64,000 nt of DNA, from assembly GCF_030408675.1 (NCBI RefSeq), contig NZ_CP047200.1, positions 124,001 through 188,000 on the forward strand. The letters are read 5' to 3'. Below are positions 19,515 through 27,454 of this stretch, piece after piece. The DNA comes from Corynebacterium durum (lineage in GTDB: Bacteria > Actinomycetota > Actinomycetes > Mycobacteriales > Mycobacteriaceae). The position numbers were made by a program, and so were the translations under genes. Under the pieces are notes generated by a model. It was not told the DNA's origin, did no database searches, and saw only the letters and a list, made by a program, of their open reading frames with translations. Position 1 is the stretch's first letter, and each line of letters starts with the position of its first letter.

Positions 19515-20321
19515 CTACTCTTCTTCGCCTTTGTCCCGTTTTTCCATGCGTTTCATCAGGCGACGAACGTGGTCGGCGGCACCTTTGCCTTCGTATGCTT
19601 CTACGATGTCATCAACGGTGCCCACTTGGTGGAGGGTGCCGTGGTCAACCCAGATTGCGGTGTCGCAGAGCTGGGCTAGGAAGTCATTGGAGTGTGAGGC
19701 GAAGACGAGGATACCGGAGCGTTTCACCAGTTCTTGGAGTCGGCTTCGGGCTTTGGCCATGAAGGCGGCATCAACGGCACCGAGTCCTTCATCAAGGAGG
19801 AGGATTTCGGGTTCGATGGAGGTGACCACACCGAGGGCGAGGCGGATGCGCATGCCGGTTGAGTAGGTGCGCAGCGGCATGGAGAGGTATTCGCCGAGCT
19901 CGGAGAATTCGGCGATTTCGTCCATTTTGGCTTTCATCTGTTTACGGCTTTGTCCAAGGAAAAGCCCGCGGATGATGATGTTTTCGTAGCCGGAGATTTC
20001 CGGGTCCATGCCCACGCCGAGGTCGAAGACGGGGGCGACGCGCCCGCGAATGTCGGCGGACCCGCGGGTGGGTTCGTAGATGCCGGAGAGCAGACGCAGC
20101 AGGGTGGATTTGCCTGCGCCGTTGTGGCCGACGAGGCCAACGCGGTCGCCTTCGCGCAGGTGGAGGTTGATGTCTTTGAGGGCTTCGACCACCACGACAT
20201 TGTCGGAGTTGCGTCCGATGGCGCCACCTGCTGCGCCAAGGAAGGCTTTTTTCATGGAGCGCGATTTTGCGTCGAAGATGGGGAAGTCGACGCAGGCGTT
20301 GTAGGTATCGATGGAAACCAT
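19515..20321 (-). CDS. wzt: ABC transporter ATP-binding protein Wzt (galactan export)
   Basis: ATPase of the exporter thought to flip lipid-linked galactan across the membrane for arabinogalactan assembly. Walker A GHNGAGKST, a Wzt/TagH-type region PVFDLGVGMDPE, Walker B EILLLDEGLGAVD and the H-loop FASHS are present. The protein has 268 residues and no C-terminal carbohydrate-binding domain, like mycobacterial Rv3781. It follows wzm by 22 bases. The stop lies five bases from palindromic repeat copy 1. Confidence 0.9.
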   Translation of the reverse strand: MVSIDTYNACVDFPIFDAKSRSMKKAFLGAAGGAIGRNSDNVVVVEALKDINLHLREGDRVGLVGHNGAGKSTLLRLLSGIYEPTRGSADIRGRVAPVFDLGVGMDPEISGYENIIIRGLFLGQSRKQMKAKMDEIAEFSELGEYLSMPLRTYSTGMRIRLALGVVTSIEPEILLLDEGLGAVDAAFMAKARSRLQELVKRSGILVFASHSNDFLAQLCDTAIWVDHGTLHQVGTVDDIVEAYEGKGAADHVRRLMKRMEKRDKGEEE

Positions 20322-20343
20322 GGTGTTGTGTTCTCCTATGAGC

Positions 20344-21288
20344 CTAAACCCAGTAGCTGACGCGGAATCGCCATTGTTTCATGGCGAAGAGGGCGAGGAG
20401 TAGCCCGGCAACGGTGAATCCGATGACAACCCACCAGTGGTAGGTCGGCAGTGGCGCGCCGATGAGGGGGGATCGGAAGACTTCCATGTAGTGGTAGAGG
20501 GGGTTGAGCTGGGCGATACGTGCCCGTGACGCGACGTCGCCACCTTGAGCGGTGAGGATGTCGGTCATCCAGACGATGGGGGTGACGTAGAACAACAGCT
20601 GGATGAGGGAGTCGAGGAGTGGGGCGACATCGCGATAGCGAGTAGCGATGATACCGAAGAACATGGACACCCACACGCCGTTGATGACCAGGAGTGCGAG
20701 TCCGGGGATGGCGAGGAGAAGGTGCCAGCCGAGGGGGCGAGGGAATACGAACATGAGGACGACCCAGATCACCATGTTGTGTGCGAGGAAGAGCGTGTGT
20801 TTCCACACGAGGCGGTAGACGTGGACCGACAGTGCCGAGGGCAGCTGCTTAATTAAACCTTCATTATCAATAAAAATTTCAGACCCTTCCTTAATGGAGC
20901 CTGAGATAAAGTTCCACATAATTAACCCCACCGTAACGTGCGGTAGAAACTTCTCTACTGGTACCTTAAAAAGGACCGAGTAAAGCAAGCCCAAAGTGGC
21001 CGCCATAACACCCGTTGCGATGGTGATCCACAATGGTCCTAGCATTGACCTGCGGTAACGCTGTTTAATGTCTTGCCAACCCAGTTGTAGCCACAGCTCA
21101 TGCTGCAGGAAACCGCGTACAAGGTCGGACCATGCGGCACGAAAAGTTCGAGACTGGGAAGTGTGAGTTTCAGAGGCATCAACCTGCGTGATACGTGCGA
21201 AGGTTTCCTGAGACTCTTTGGGAACTGCTTTATCTGACACAACCACAACCCTAGCTGCCCGGGTGCGTGAAGCGGGATAAGCGGGCAT
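20344..21288 (-). CDS. wzm: ABC transporter permease Wzm (galactan export)
   Basis: ABC-2 type polysaccharide permease with six hydrophobic helices after a cytoplasmic N-terminus of about 65 residues. The RYRRSMLGPLWITI segment before helix 1 is typical of O-antigen and teichoic acid exporters. I set the start at the ATG at 21288 (MPAYPAS); an open extension to 21414 would run through the divergent gene's start. The pair with wzt is directly adjacent. Confidence 0.88.
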   Translation of the reverse strand: MPAYPASRTRAARVVVVSDKAVPKESQETFARITQVDASETHTSQSRTFRAAWSDLVRGFLQHELWLQLGWQDIKQRYRRSMLGPLWITIATGVMAATLGLLYSVLFKVPVEKFLPHVTVGLIMWNFISGSIKEGSEIFIDNEGLIKQLPSALSVHVYRLVWKHTLFLAHNMVIWVVLMFVFPRPLGWHLLLAIPGLALLVINGVWVSMFFGIIATRYRDVAPLLDSLIQLLFYVTPIVWMTDILTAQGGDVASRARIAQLNPLYHYMEVFRSPLIGAPLPTYHWWVVIGFTVAGLLLALFAMKQWRFRVSYWV

Positions 21289-21327
21289 ACTAACAACAGG
21301 GAAACTTTTTTGATGAGGAGTGACGCC

Positions 21328-22575
21328 ATGGTTTTTGACGTGGCCCGAGTGCGTGGGCTCTACGTCTCGTTGAGTGACGGTTGGACCTACCTCAACGCGC
21401 AAGAGAACGCCCAAGTTCCAGAGAAGGTATCGACGGGCGTGGCCATGGCTTTTCGTACTGCGGCATCAATAGCGATGCTGGAACCGGCCACCGGTTCGCA
21501 TTCAAAATCCCAGCTGGTTGGCCAGCAGCTGGGAATTTCGCAAGTGGAGGCGGCGCGTCGAGCCATTGCCGACCTTGTTGGGGCCACCCCTGAGCGGGTG
21601 GTGCTCGGGCCAAATAAGCAGATGCTTATGCGTTCGCTTGCCGACGCCCTGCGCCCCATCCTCCGCCCCAACACCTCCGTTGTGCTCTGCCGCAGCGACG
21701 AACCCACCACCACGCAACACTTCCAAAACTTTGATGCCTCCGTGATGTGGGCCGAACCAGACCTGGGCACTGGCGAACTGCCGGCATGGCAATTCAGCAG
21801 ACTGGTGTCCGGTTCGACGCGGCTTGTGGTGCTTCCTGCTGCTCACCGTCTCGTGGGCACAATCACACCCGTCTCTGAGATTTCCGATACCGTTCACTCA
21901 GCTTCCCGCGCCTGGGTGCTTGTCGACGCCTCGGCTATCGCACCGTATCGCAGCATCGACATGGAGATCATGGGCGCGGACATCATCGCAGTGGAATGCG
22001 CCCCTCTTGGCGGACCCCAAATCGCCGCCTTGGCGTTCCGCGACACCACCATGTTCCCGCGTCTCGCGGCCGTCAATCCCCTCGCGCCCCATGATTCCGC
22101 CCAAAAGCTAGAACTCGGTGCCCTGCCGATTGGTTTGCTCGGGGGAGTGGCCCCCGCTATTGAGCACCTTGCCGGCCTGGATGAATACGCACGCGGAACC
22201 CGCCGCACCCGACTGACCAGTAGCTTCGCAGATCTGGCGCACTACCATTACTTCCTCACGCACCACCTCGTGGAATCCCTACACGGGTTGGGCAATGTGC
22301 ACCTGCTGGGCATTAGTGGCGAGGCTGCCGGACTAGGTGTCACCGCTATCGACCGTGTCCCTCGAGTCACTTTCCTGGTTCCTGGGGTCTCTGCAGAAAC
22401 GGTTCAGCAACGGCTCATGGCCAATGGAATCGTCACCAGCGTGAGTCCTCATGATCCCCTCCTCGAAGCCATGGGAGCCGGTGAGGCTGGCGGATCAGTC
22501 ACCGTGGGACTCGCCCCCTTCAACACCACCCACGACATCGACCAGCTCACCCGCGCACTGGCATCCCTGGCCTAA
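21328..22575 (+). CDS. Class-V aminotransferase-fold protein lacking the PLP lysine
   Basis: Cysteine-desulfurase-like fold, about 415 residues; location beside wzm and quinone oxidoreductase matches Rv3778c of M. tuberculosis. The family block GAD-x10-GP is present as GADIIAVECAPLGGP, but the His-Lys of the usual SGHKxxGP is Ala-Pro, so the Schiff-base lysine is missing. The ring-stacking strand reads VLVDASA, with Ala where Gln or His is usual, and the phosphate loop is altered (VLGPNKQ). It is probably a pseudoenzyme or has a non-PLP role. The ATG at 21328 has GAGGAG seven bases upstream. Confidence 0.72.
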   Translation: MVFDVARVRGLYVSLSDGWTYLNAQENAQVPEKVSTGVAMAFRTAASIAMLEPATGSHSKSQLVGQQLGISQVEAARRAIADLVGATPERVVLGPNKQMLMRSLADALRPILRPNTSVVLCRSDEPTTTQHFQNFDASVMWAEPDLGTGELPAWQFSRLVSGSTRLVVLPAAHRLVGTITPVSEISDTVHSASRAWVLVDASAIAPYRSIDMEIMGADIIAVECAPLGGPQIAALAFRDTTMFPRLAAVNPLAPHDSAQKLELGALPIGLLGGVAPAIEHLAGLDEYARGTRRTRLTSSFADLAHYHYFLTHHLVESLHGLGNVHLLGISGEAAGLGVTAIDRVPRVTFLVPGVSAETVQQRLMANGIVTSVSPHDPLLEAMGAGEAGGSVTVGLAPFNTTHDIDQLTRALASLA

Positions 22576-23543
22576 TCCACTTCTAAGATCACCTTGCCCG
22601 TAACCGCGCCGGAGCCAAGCAGCTCATGTGCGCGGGCGGCATCGGCAAGCGGGATGGTGGCGTGGATACGGTGAGTGATGCGGCCGTCGGCAAGCATGGG
22701 CCACACGTTCTCCACTGTTTCGGACACGATGCGGGCCTTATCGTCGAGTTTGCGTGCCCGCAGCGCCGTGGCCGAGATTGTGCCGCGTTTGGTGAGCAAG
22801 CGGGCGATGTTGAGTTCGCCCTTCACCCCGCCCTGCATGCCGATGATCACCATGTGGCCGTCCATGGCTAATGCGCGCACATTCTTGTCCAGATACTTCG
22901 CGCCCATAATGTCCAAAATCACATCGGCCTTGTTCTTCATGACCTCAGCGAAATCCTCATCCCGGTAATTAATCAGGATGTCCGCGCCCAGCTCCTTGCA
23001 GGTCTGCAGTTTTTCCGGCGAACCTGCCGTGACCGCCACCGTGCAGCCCAGAGCCTTGCCCAACTGAATCGCAAACGTGCCGATACCGCCCGCGCCGCCG
23101 TGAATCAGCAGCGTCTGGCCCTCGTGCAGGCCCGCCAGCATCACCAGATTCGACCAGACCGTGCAGGCCACCTCCACAATGCTCGCAGCCTCCACGAAGG
23201 AATAGCCCTCCGGCAGTGGCATGAGCTGGCCCTCCGGCACCGCCACGTACTCCGCGTAGCCCCCGCCTGCCAACAAACATGCCACTTGATCGCCACGCTT
23301 GTGGCCGGTGGTGCCAGGATCTACCACGGTGCCCGCGCACTCAAGGCCCATGATCTCGCTCGCGCCAGGAGGTGGGGGATAGTGACCGGCAGCCTGCAGG
23401 AGGTCGCCACGGTTCACGCCCGTCGCATGAACCTTCACTAGGGCCTCGCCGGGGGCCAGTTGGGGCATGGGTACCTCGGTAAGCATGAGGGAGGTCTTGT
23501 CCTCTGGGTTGCTTAGCGTGATTGCTTTCATCGTGTCCGTCAT
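22572..23543 (-). CDS. NAD(P)H quinone oxidoreductase, MDR family (PIG3-like)
   Basis: Zinc-independent medium-chain reductase of 323 residues. It begins MTDTMKAITL and has the GVNRGDLLQAAGHYPPPPGASEI substrate motif of PIG3-type quinone reductases, then the NADPH site IHGGAGGIGTFAIQLGKALG. The ATG at 23543 fits the family; the frame is open to 23669 without homology. It overlaps the upstream convergent gene by four bases. Synteny matches Rv3777. Confidence 0.85.
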   Translation of the reverse strand: MTDTMKAITLSNPEDKTSLMLTEVPMPQLAPGEALVKVHATGVNRGDLLQAAGHYPPPPGASEIMGLECAGTVVDPGTTGHKRGDQVACLLAGGGYAEYVAVPEGQLMPLPEGYSFVEAASIVEVACTVWSNLVMLAGLHEGQTLLIHGGAGGIGTFAIQLGKALGCTVAVTAGSPEKLQTCKELGADILINYRDEDFAEVMKNKADVILDIMGAKYLDKNVRALAMDGHMVIIGMQGGVKGELNIARLLTKRGTISATALRARKLDDKARIVSETVENVWPMLADGRITHRIHATIPLADAARAHELLGSGAVTGKVILEVD

Positions 23544-23641
23544 GACATCGAGAGTAGGCCAAAATGGTGCGGAGTGGGGGTTATCCGCTACAATGCTGAG
23601 GGTGCTTGGCATGGATGTTGTTGATCCATGAACTGAGCCTA

Positions 23642-23728
23642 GGAAGTATGGCAGAGCGGCCGAATGCACTCGCCTTGAAAGCGAGCGTCCCGTGAAACGG
23701 ACCGGGGGTTCAAATCCCTCTACTTCCG
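23642..23728 (+). tRNA. tRNA-Ser(TGA)
   Basis: Acceptor GGAAGTA pairs with TACTTCC, the anticodon loop is CTTGAAA with anticodon TGA, there is a long variable arm, and the T loop is GGTTCAAATCC. CCA is not encoded. Confidence 0.93.
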
Positions 23729-23735
23729 CACAAAC

Positions 23736-23762
23736 ACCCCTGGTAGCTCTAGCTGCCGGGGG
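23736..23762 (+). terminator. Hairpin after tRNA-Ser(TGA)
   Basis: ACCCCTGGTAGCT and AGCTGCCGGGGGT pair with two G-U pairs around a two-base turn. It overlaps the 3' end of the convergent marR gene and can serve both. Confidence 0.6.
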
Positions 23763-24243
23763 TATTGCTGTTTAGAGCTTCGTTGCTGAGATATCTGGAA
23801 AGCGCGTGTAGATACTTGAGCACATCATTGATGGCGGTGTCAGATAGCGCGGGGTAGATGGTATGCAGGGCGGTGCTAATGGCATCGTCAGTGTCCGTGC
23901 TATTAAAAGTGCTGAGTAGTTGTTGGGGGACAGTGAGTAATTTTCGCCGTTTGTCGTGAGGGTCAGGTGTGCAGGTAACAGACCCATGGTCAATCATGGC
24001 GTAGACCAAGTGTGACACGCGGCTTTGTGCTAAATGCGTCCGGCGCGAGATGTCCATGATGGTCGTGTTGGGGTGCTCGGCGATGTCCTCAAAGACCATT
24101 ACCTCAGTGGGGTTGGCAGGGTTGTCTGGCAAAGAGCCGGCCGCAACGGCAACGGCGTGGAGCATACGAGAAAGTTTGTGAAGTTCACCTAAAGTCACAG
24201 TGCTTAGCCTAGGTGGGTGGCTGAAACTGGGAAAGTGCGCCAT
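23749..24243 (-). CDS. MarR-family transcriptional regulator
   Basis: 164 residues with a central winged helix: NPTEVMVFEDIAEHPNTTIMDISRRTHLAQSRVSHLVYAMIDHGSV gives helix-turn-helix and wing, and DPHDKRRKLLTV is the usual wing strand. It is divergent from a small membrane protein with only 36 bases between the start codons. A perfect palindrome just upstream of its ATG is a likely autoregulatory operator. The target is probably the divergent gene. Confidence 0.78.
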   Translation of the reverse strand: MAHFPSFSHPPRLSTVTLGELHKLSRMLHAVAVAAGSLPDNPANPTEVMVFEDIAEHPNTTIMDISRRTHLAQSRVSHLVYAMIDHGSVTCTPDPHDKRRKLLTVPQQLLSTFNSTDTDDAISTALHTIYPALSDTAINDVLKYLHALSRYLSNEALNSNTPGS

Positions 24244-24248
24244 AATAT

Positions 24249-24260
24249 ATCTCTAGAGAT
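24249..24260. promoter_or_regulatory. Palindromic operator candidate for the MarR regulator
   Basis: ATCTCTAGAGAT is a perfect 12-bp palindrome in the 36-bp gap between marR and the divergent membrane gene. A looser flanking match (GTATCTATGGAGAT) follows at once. The position six bases before the marR ATG suggests direct occlusion of a short-leader promoter. Confidence 0.55.
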
Positions 24261-24279
24261 GTATCTATGGAGATGATTT

Positions 24280-24792
24280 ATGAGTATTGTGGACTACCTC
24301 ATTTCGATCGCGTTGATTCTGCTGGTCATTCGGCAAATGTGGCCGCGCCGACTCACAATCGTGGGGTTGATGTGGCCACTGCTGCTTATCGCCTGGGCAG
24401 CAGTGGACTATGTCACAGTTCCTGAGCTTTCAGGCAACAACGGCGTCATGTTCGTTGGGTGCGTAGTGGTGGGGGTGTTGTTTGGCATTGGCTGTGCCAT
24501 GTTTACCCGCGTCTACTGGGAAAACGGAACCTATAAAGTTCAGGCGACGGGGTTAGCACTGTTTTTCTGGCTGCTCGGTGTCGGTGGGCGATTGGTATTC
24601 GGGATTTTCGCTGAACACGGAGGTGGGGAGCGGATCTATACCTTTTCCATGAACCACGGCTTACGCTTAGAAACCTGGGGAACAGCACTCATATCGATGG
24701 CGTTGTGCGAAGTGGTGAGTCGGGCGCTAGTGCTACTGGGAAAACGAATAAAACAAGGTGCCGTTACTGTACCCGGCCAAGGTAGCAGTTGA
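24280..24792 (+). CDS. Small polytopic membrane protein, MarR-linked
   Basis: 170 residues with about five hydrophobic helices and a conserved-looking GVGGRLVFGIFAEHGGG loop. I do not recognise the family. GGAGATG upstream of the ATG is a plausible ribosome site. It is divergent from marR and probably its target, so a stress or efflux-related role is possible but not shown. Its end overlaps the convergent merR gene by 29 bases. Confidence 0.6.
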   Translation: MSIVDYLISIALILLVIRQMWPRRLTIVGLMWPLLLIAWAAVDYVTVPELSGNNGVMFVGCVVVGVLFGIGCAMFTRVYWENGTYKVQATGLALFFWLLGVGGRLVFGIFAEHGGGERIYTFSMNHGLRLETWGTALISMALCEVVSRALVLLGKRIKQGAVTVPGQGSS

Positions 24793-25117
24793 TGCGTTCG
24801 CACGCCGTGGTGAGATGGTCAATGTGCTCCTGGAGTCGGTCGCGTTCGGACTTCAGCAACGCCGCCATCTCAGGATTGGCCTGGCGGGGGAGTTCCGCGG
24901 TGGGGCCATGCAGGCAGGGGAGCAGTTCACGCACAATCCTGGTGGGAATGCCTGCTCCCACCAGGATCTTGATCTGGTGGACCTGCTCAATGGCCTCATC
25001 GCCGTAGTCGCGGTAGTTGTTGCCGGAGCGGTCCGGCTCCAATAAACCCTGCTCCTCGTAGTAACGCAGCTGCCGGGTGGTGCTTCCAGTGCGCCGGGCA
25101 AGATCCCCAATTTTCAT
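24764..25117 (-). CDS. MerR-family transcriptional regulator
   Basis: 117 residues: the N-terminal MKIGDLARRTGSTTRQLRYYEEQGLL is the canonical MerR helix-turn-helix and wing start, followed by the second wing NYRDYGDEA and a C-terminal dimerising coiled coil (about 85-117). A few cysteines are present (CLHG, CERINC), but no known metal-binding array. It is divergent from an LLM oxidoreductase, whose promoter has a MerR-type architecture. Confidence 0.85.
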   Translation of the reverse strand: MKIGDLARRTGSTTRQLRYYEEQGLLEPDRSGNNYRDYGDEAIEQVHQIKILVGAGIPTRIVRELLPCLHGPTAELPRQANPEMAALLKSERDRLQEHIDHLTTACERINCYLGRVQ

Positions 25118-25176
25118 ACTGCTACTCCTTACGGCATGTGCCGCTACGTGCTGTTATACGCTTCTTATGCGCTTCG

Positions 25177-25208
25177 ACTTGACCTTCACGTCAACGTCAA
25201 AGTATAGC
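25177..25208 (+). promoter_or_regulatory. MerR-type promoter and operator of the LLM oxidoreductase
   Basis: A -35 TTGACC (25179-25184) and -10 TATAGC (25203-25208) are separated by 18 bases. The spacer region holds the inverted repeat ACTTGAC / GTCAAAGT (25177-25203). Overlong spacers carrying a dyad are typical of MerR activation. The start codon is only eight bases past the -10, so the mRNA is probably leaderless. Confidence 0.65.
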
Positions 25209-25216
25209 CTTGGCGC

Positions 25217-26218
25217 ATGAGTAATCACACCGACATAGACGTCACAGTGGAAAACCCCCGCCCGTGGGCCGACCATCGTGGCTTGAACAGGGCATTCCGC
25301 GCTGGCGCGATGACCATTGGTTTGATCGCCCCGCTGGAAGGTTTCGACGGCCCCGTCCCCACAATGAGCAATCACATCGAGCTGATCCAGCAGGCAGAGC
25401 GCGCTGGTTTCTCCACGCTGTGGGTGCGCGACGTACCCCTCCTCGATCCATCGTTCGGCGACACCGGTCAAGTGTTTGATACCTGGACCTACCTCGGATA
25501 CCTCGCCGCGCGCACCGAAAATATCGCATTGGGCACCGCGAGTGTGGTGCTGCCGCTGCGCCACCCCCTCGACACCGCCAAGGCGGCCACCAGTGTGGAC
25601 CAGCTTTCCGACGGTCGGTTCCTTCTCGGCGTTGCCACCGGGGACCGGGCTGTGGAATTCCCCGCCTACAACATTGACTACCAGACTCGCGGCGCACGAT
25701 TCCGAGACACGCTCGCCTACCTGCGAACCGCCACGGAGCGACGCTTCCCATTGATCTCCTCGTCCCTCGGAACGATGGAGGGTACGGACCTGCTGCCCAA
25801 ACCCCTCCATGGCAGGCTGCCGATCTTTGTCACGGGTCGCAGCCAACAACAGATCGAATGGATCGCCGACAACGCCGACGGTTGGCTGTTCTACACGCTG
25901 CCGTTCGAACAGCAGGCATTCAACGTGCAGCGCTGGCGGCGGCTAACCAAACGAGACGACGGCGTGTTTAAGCCCTTCGCCCAGGCAACCTACCTCGATC
26001 TTGTCGAAAACCCCCAACAGCGCCCACGATCCATCCACCAGGGCATCAGCATTGGCAGGGAACCATTGCTTGAACTGCTTCAACACTGGCAGGGGATAGG
26101 CATCGACCAGCTCATGTTCAACTTCAAGCAAAGCCGCCGTCCCGTCGCAGACGTAATGGCCGAAATGGCCGAATATGTGCTGCCGCACTTCCCTCCGGGG
26201 GATCAGGAACGTGGGTAA
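25217..26218 (+). CDS. LLM-class flavin-dependent oxidoreductase (luciferase-like)
   Basis: Luciferase-like TIM-barrel monooxygenase or reductase using FMN or F420, 333 residues. Recognisable parts are the N-terminal TIGLIAPLEGFDGPVPTM, the NIALGTASVVLPLRHPLDTAKAATSVD block and the GRFLLGVATGDRAVEFPAY segment, which fit the BA3436-type subfamily. The substrate is unknown. No ribosome site precedes the ATG, which agrees with a leaderless transcript from the MerR-type promoter. Confidence 0.82.
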   Translation: MSNHTDIDVTVENPRPWADHRGLNRAFRAGAMTIGLIAPLEGFDGPVPTMSNHIELIQQAERAGFSTLWVRDVPLLDPSFGDTGQVFDTWTYLGYLAARTENIALGTASVVLPLRHPLDTAKAATSVDQLSDGRFLLGVATGDRAVEFPAYNIDYQTRGARFRDTLAYLRTATERRFPLISSSLGTMEGTDLLPKPLHGRLPIFVTGRSQQQIEWIADNADGWLFYTLPFEQQAFNVQRWRRLTKRDDGVFKPFAQATYLDLVENPQQRPRSIHQGISIGREPLLELLQHWQGIGIDQLMFNFKQSRRPVADVMAEMAEYVLPHFPPGDQERG

Positions 26219-26226
26219 GAGCTAAA

Positions 26227-26256
26227 AAGATAGCTGTTATTTTTAATGGCTATCTC
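26227..26256. terminator. Bidirectional terminator between LLM gene and Abi gene
   Basis: AGATAGC (26228-26234) pairs with GCTATCT (26249-26255), with A-rich flank on the left and TCTT on the right. It overlaps the Abi stop codon at 26250. Confidence 0.6.
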
Positions 26257-27203
26257 TTGGATCCCACATGTGATATGCCATATGTGTAAGCCGGATTCTG
26301 ATCAAGGATCGCCTTTAGTTCGCCTGCGAAAGCACGACGGGTATCACGTCCTTGAAAACTGGCTAGATTATAGAAGGCAATGACCATGGACCGAGGGTCT
26401 GCATGTGCTATTTCCTTGCGGAAAAGCCCTTTCTTGGGCATTGAGTATGTAGTGGGCCTCATCCATAGTCGCGCGTGGTGGGAGACCAAATTCCGCAGCG
26501 AGCGCAAAGAGTCAAGTCCACGATGGAAGCGATCGGCCTTGAAGTCTATTTCTTCCGCGACCCGCCTCCAGATGTGTTCCTTAGAGTCTTGATCAGTGTC
26601 GCAGCGGATGATGAACTCAGACAAATGTCCAAGGGAAAAGCTGTCAACCACCGACCATAGGGGAAGGCCCCTCAGGATCTCCTGCGTTTTGTTCGGATCC
26701 ATTGCGTTGCATGTTTTTGGTACGCTTATGTGCAGGTCAGTGCAGTTTCCTTTGATTATGTCAACTACGCACTTCTCACTATATCTAAGTATGTCGTTTG
26801 CTATCCCTGTTGCAAAATCTTCATTGCTATATTCGCTTCCTAGATCGATGAAATTTGAGGATTCCAAAAAGTCGCCAGTTGCAGGATATTTGTCGCAATA
26901 ATGTTTTATAATGCAGTGCCGAAGCAAAAGTTCTGCTCTTCTGAGTCCCTTGTAGAGCAGGATTGATATTTCGGTTTCTGTATCAATAATGTCAAAAACT
27001 TGTGACGGAGTCTTTGGGGTGTCGATCAATTGCTGGTCATGCAGCATTCGAAAATTTCGTGCGTACCCAATGAAATAATGAAAATTTATTTCTCCCAGTC
27101 TGTGTCTATCTGGCTCAGCAATGCTATCTTTTGGGAAATAATGTTTTGTGTAAAGGTACTCTACTCGATCGTCCAAGCTCAGAAATGGAGGTGTGCTGGC
27201 CAT
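26250..27203 (-). CDS. Abi-family abortive infection protein (HEPN-type)
   Basis: 317 residues matching the AbiD/AbiF (Abi_2) pattern: the start LSLDDRVEYL, then INFHYFIGYAR, then RAELLLRHCIIKHYC, and the HEPN-like RNLVSHHARLW motif near residue 240, which has the Arg-x4-His spacing of RNase HEPN domains. Such proteins stop phage growth by cutting RNA and killing or arresting the cell (family knowledge). The gene is AT-richer than its neighbours, which suggests recent acquisition. It has no partner antitoxin in view. A strong dyad lies 25 bases upstream of its ATG. Confidence 0.8.
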   Translation of the reverse strand: MASTPPFLSLDDRVEYLYTKHYFPKDSIAEPDRHRLGEINFHYFIGYARNFRMLHDQQLIDTPKTPSQVFDIIDTETEISILLYKGLRRAELLLRHCIIKHYCDKYPATGDFLESSNFIDLGSEYSNEDFATGIANDILRYSEKCVVDIIKGNCTDLHISVPKTCNAMDPNKTQEILRGLPLWSVVDSFSLGHLSEFIIRCDTDQDSKEHIWRRVAEEIDFKADRFHRGLDSLRSLRNLVSHHARLWMRPTTYSMPKKGLFRKEIAHADPRSMVIAFYNLASFQGRDTRRAFAGELKAILDQNPAYTYGISHVGSKR

Positions 27204-27228
27204 ATTGGGTCTTTCTTATGAGTAGAGA

Positions 27229-27260
27229 GACCCCTAAACGATCAATGTCGCTTAGGGGTC
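27229..27260 (-). promoter_or_regulatory. 12-bp dyad upstream of the Abi gene
   Basis: GACCCCTAAACG (27229-27240) and CGCTTAGGGGTC (27249-27260) pair with one mismatch (a G-U pair in one RNA orientation) around an 8-base loop. It has no following T-run in the direction of the Abi gene, so it is more like an operator or leader hairpin than a terminator. Confidence 0.45.
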
Positions 27261-27454
27261 AGGGCCTTCAGCGGGACGCATATAAAATAGAGGCGGCTGC
27301 AGGGGCTGTTGGTGCCATTCTATAGTCTTTGCATGCGCATGCCATCGGAATGGCTTAGACTTGCCAGGATTTACCCCCGTGTGTAGGCTCTAGCTGGTAT
27401 TTTGATCAAACCGTCGGGGATGCCGGGGCTTGTCGTCTGAAATTTGCATAAGAA

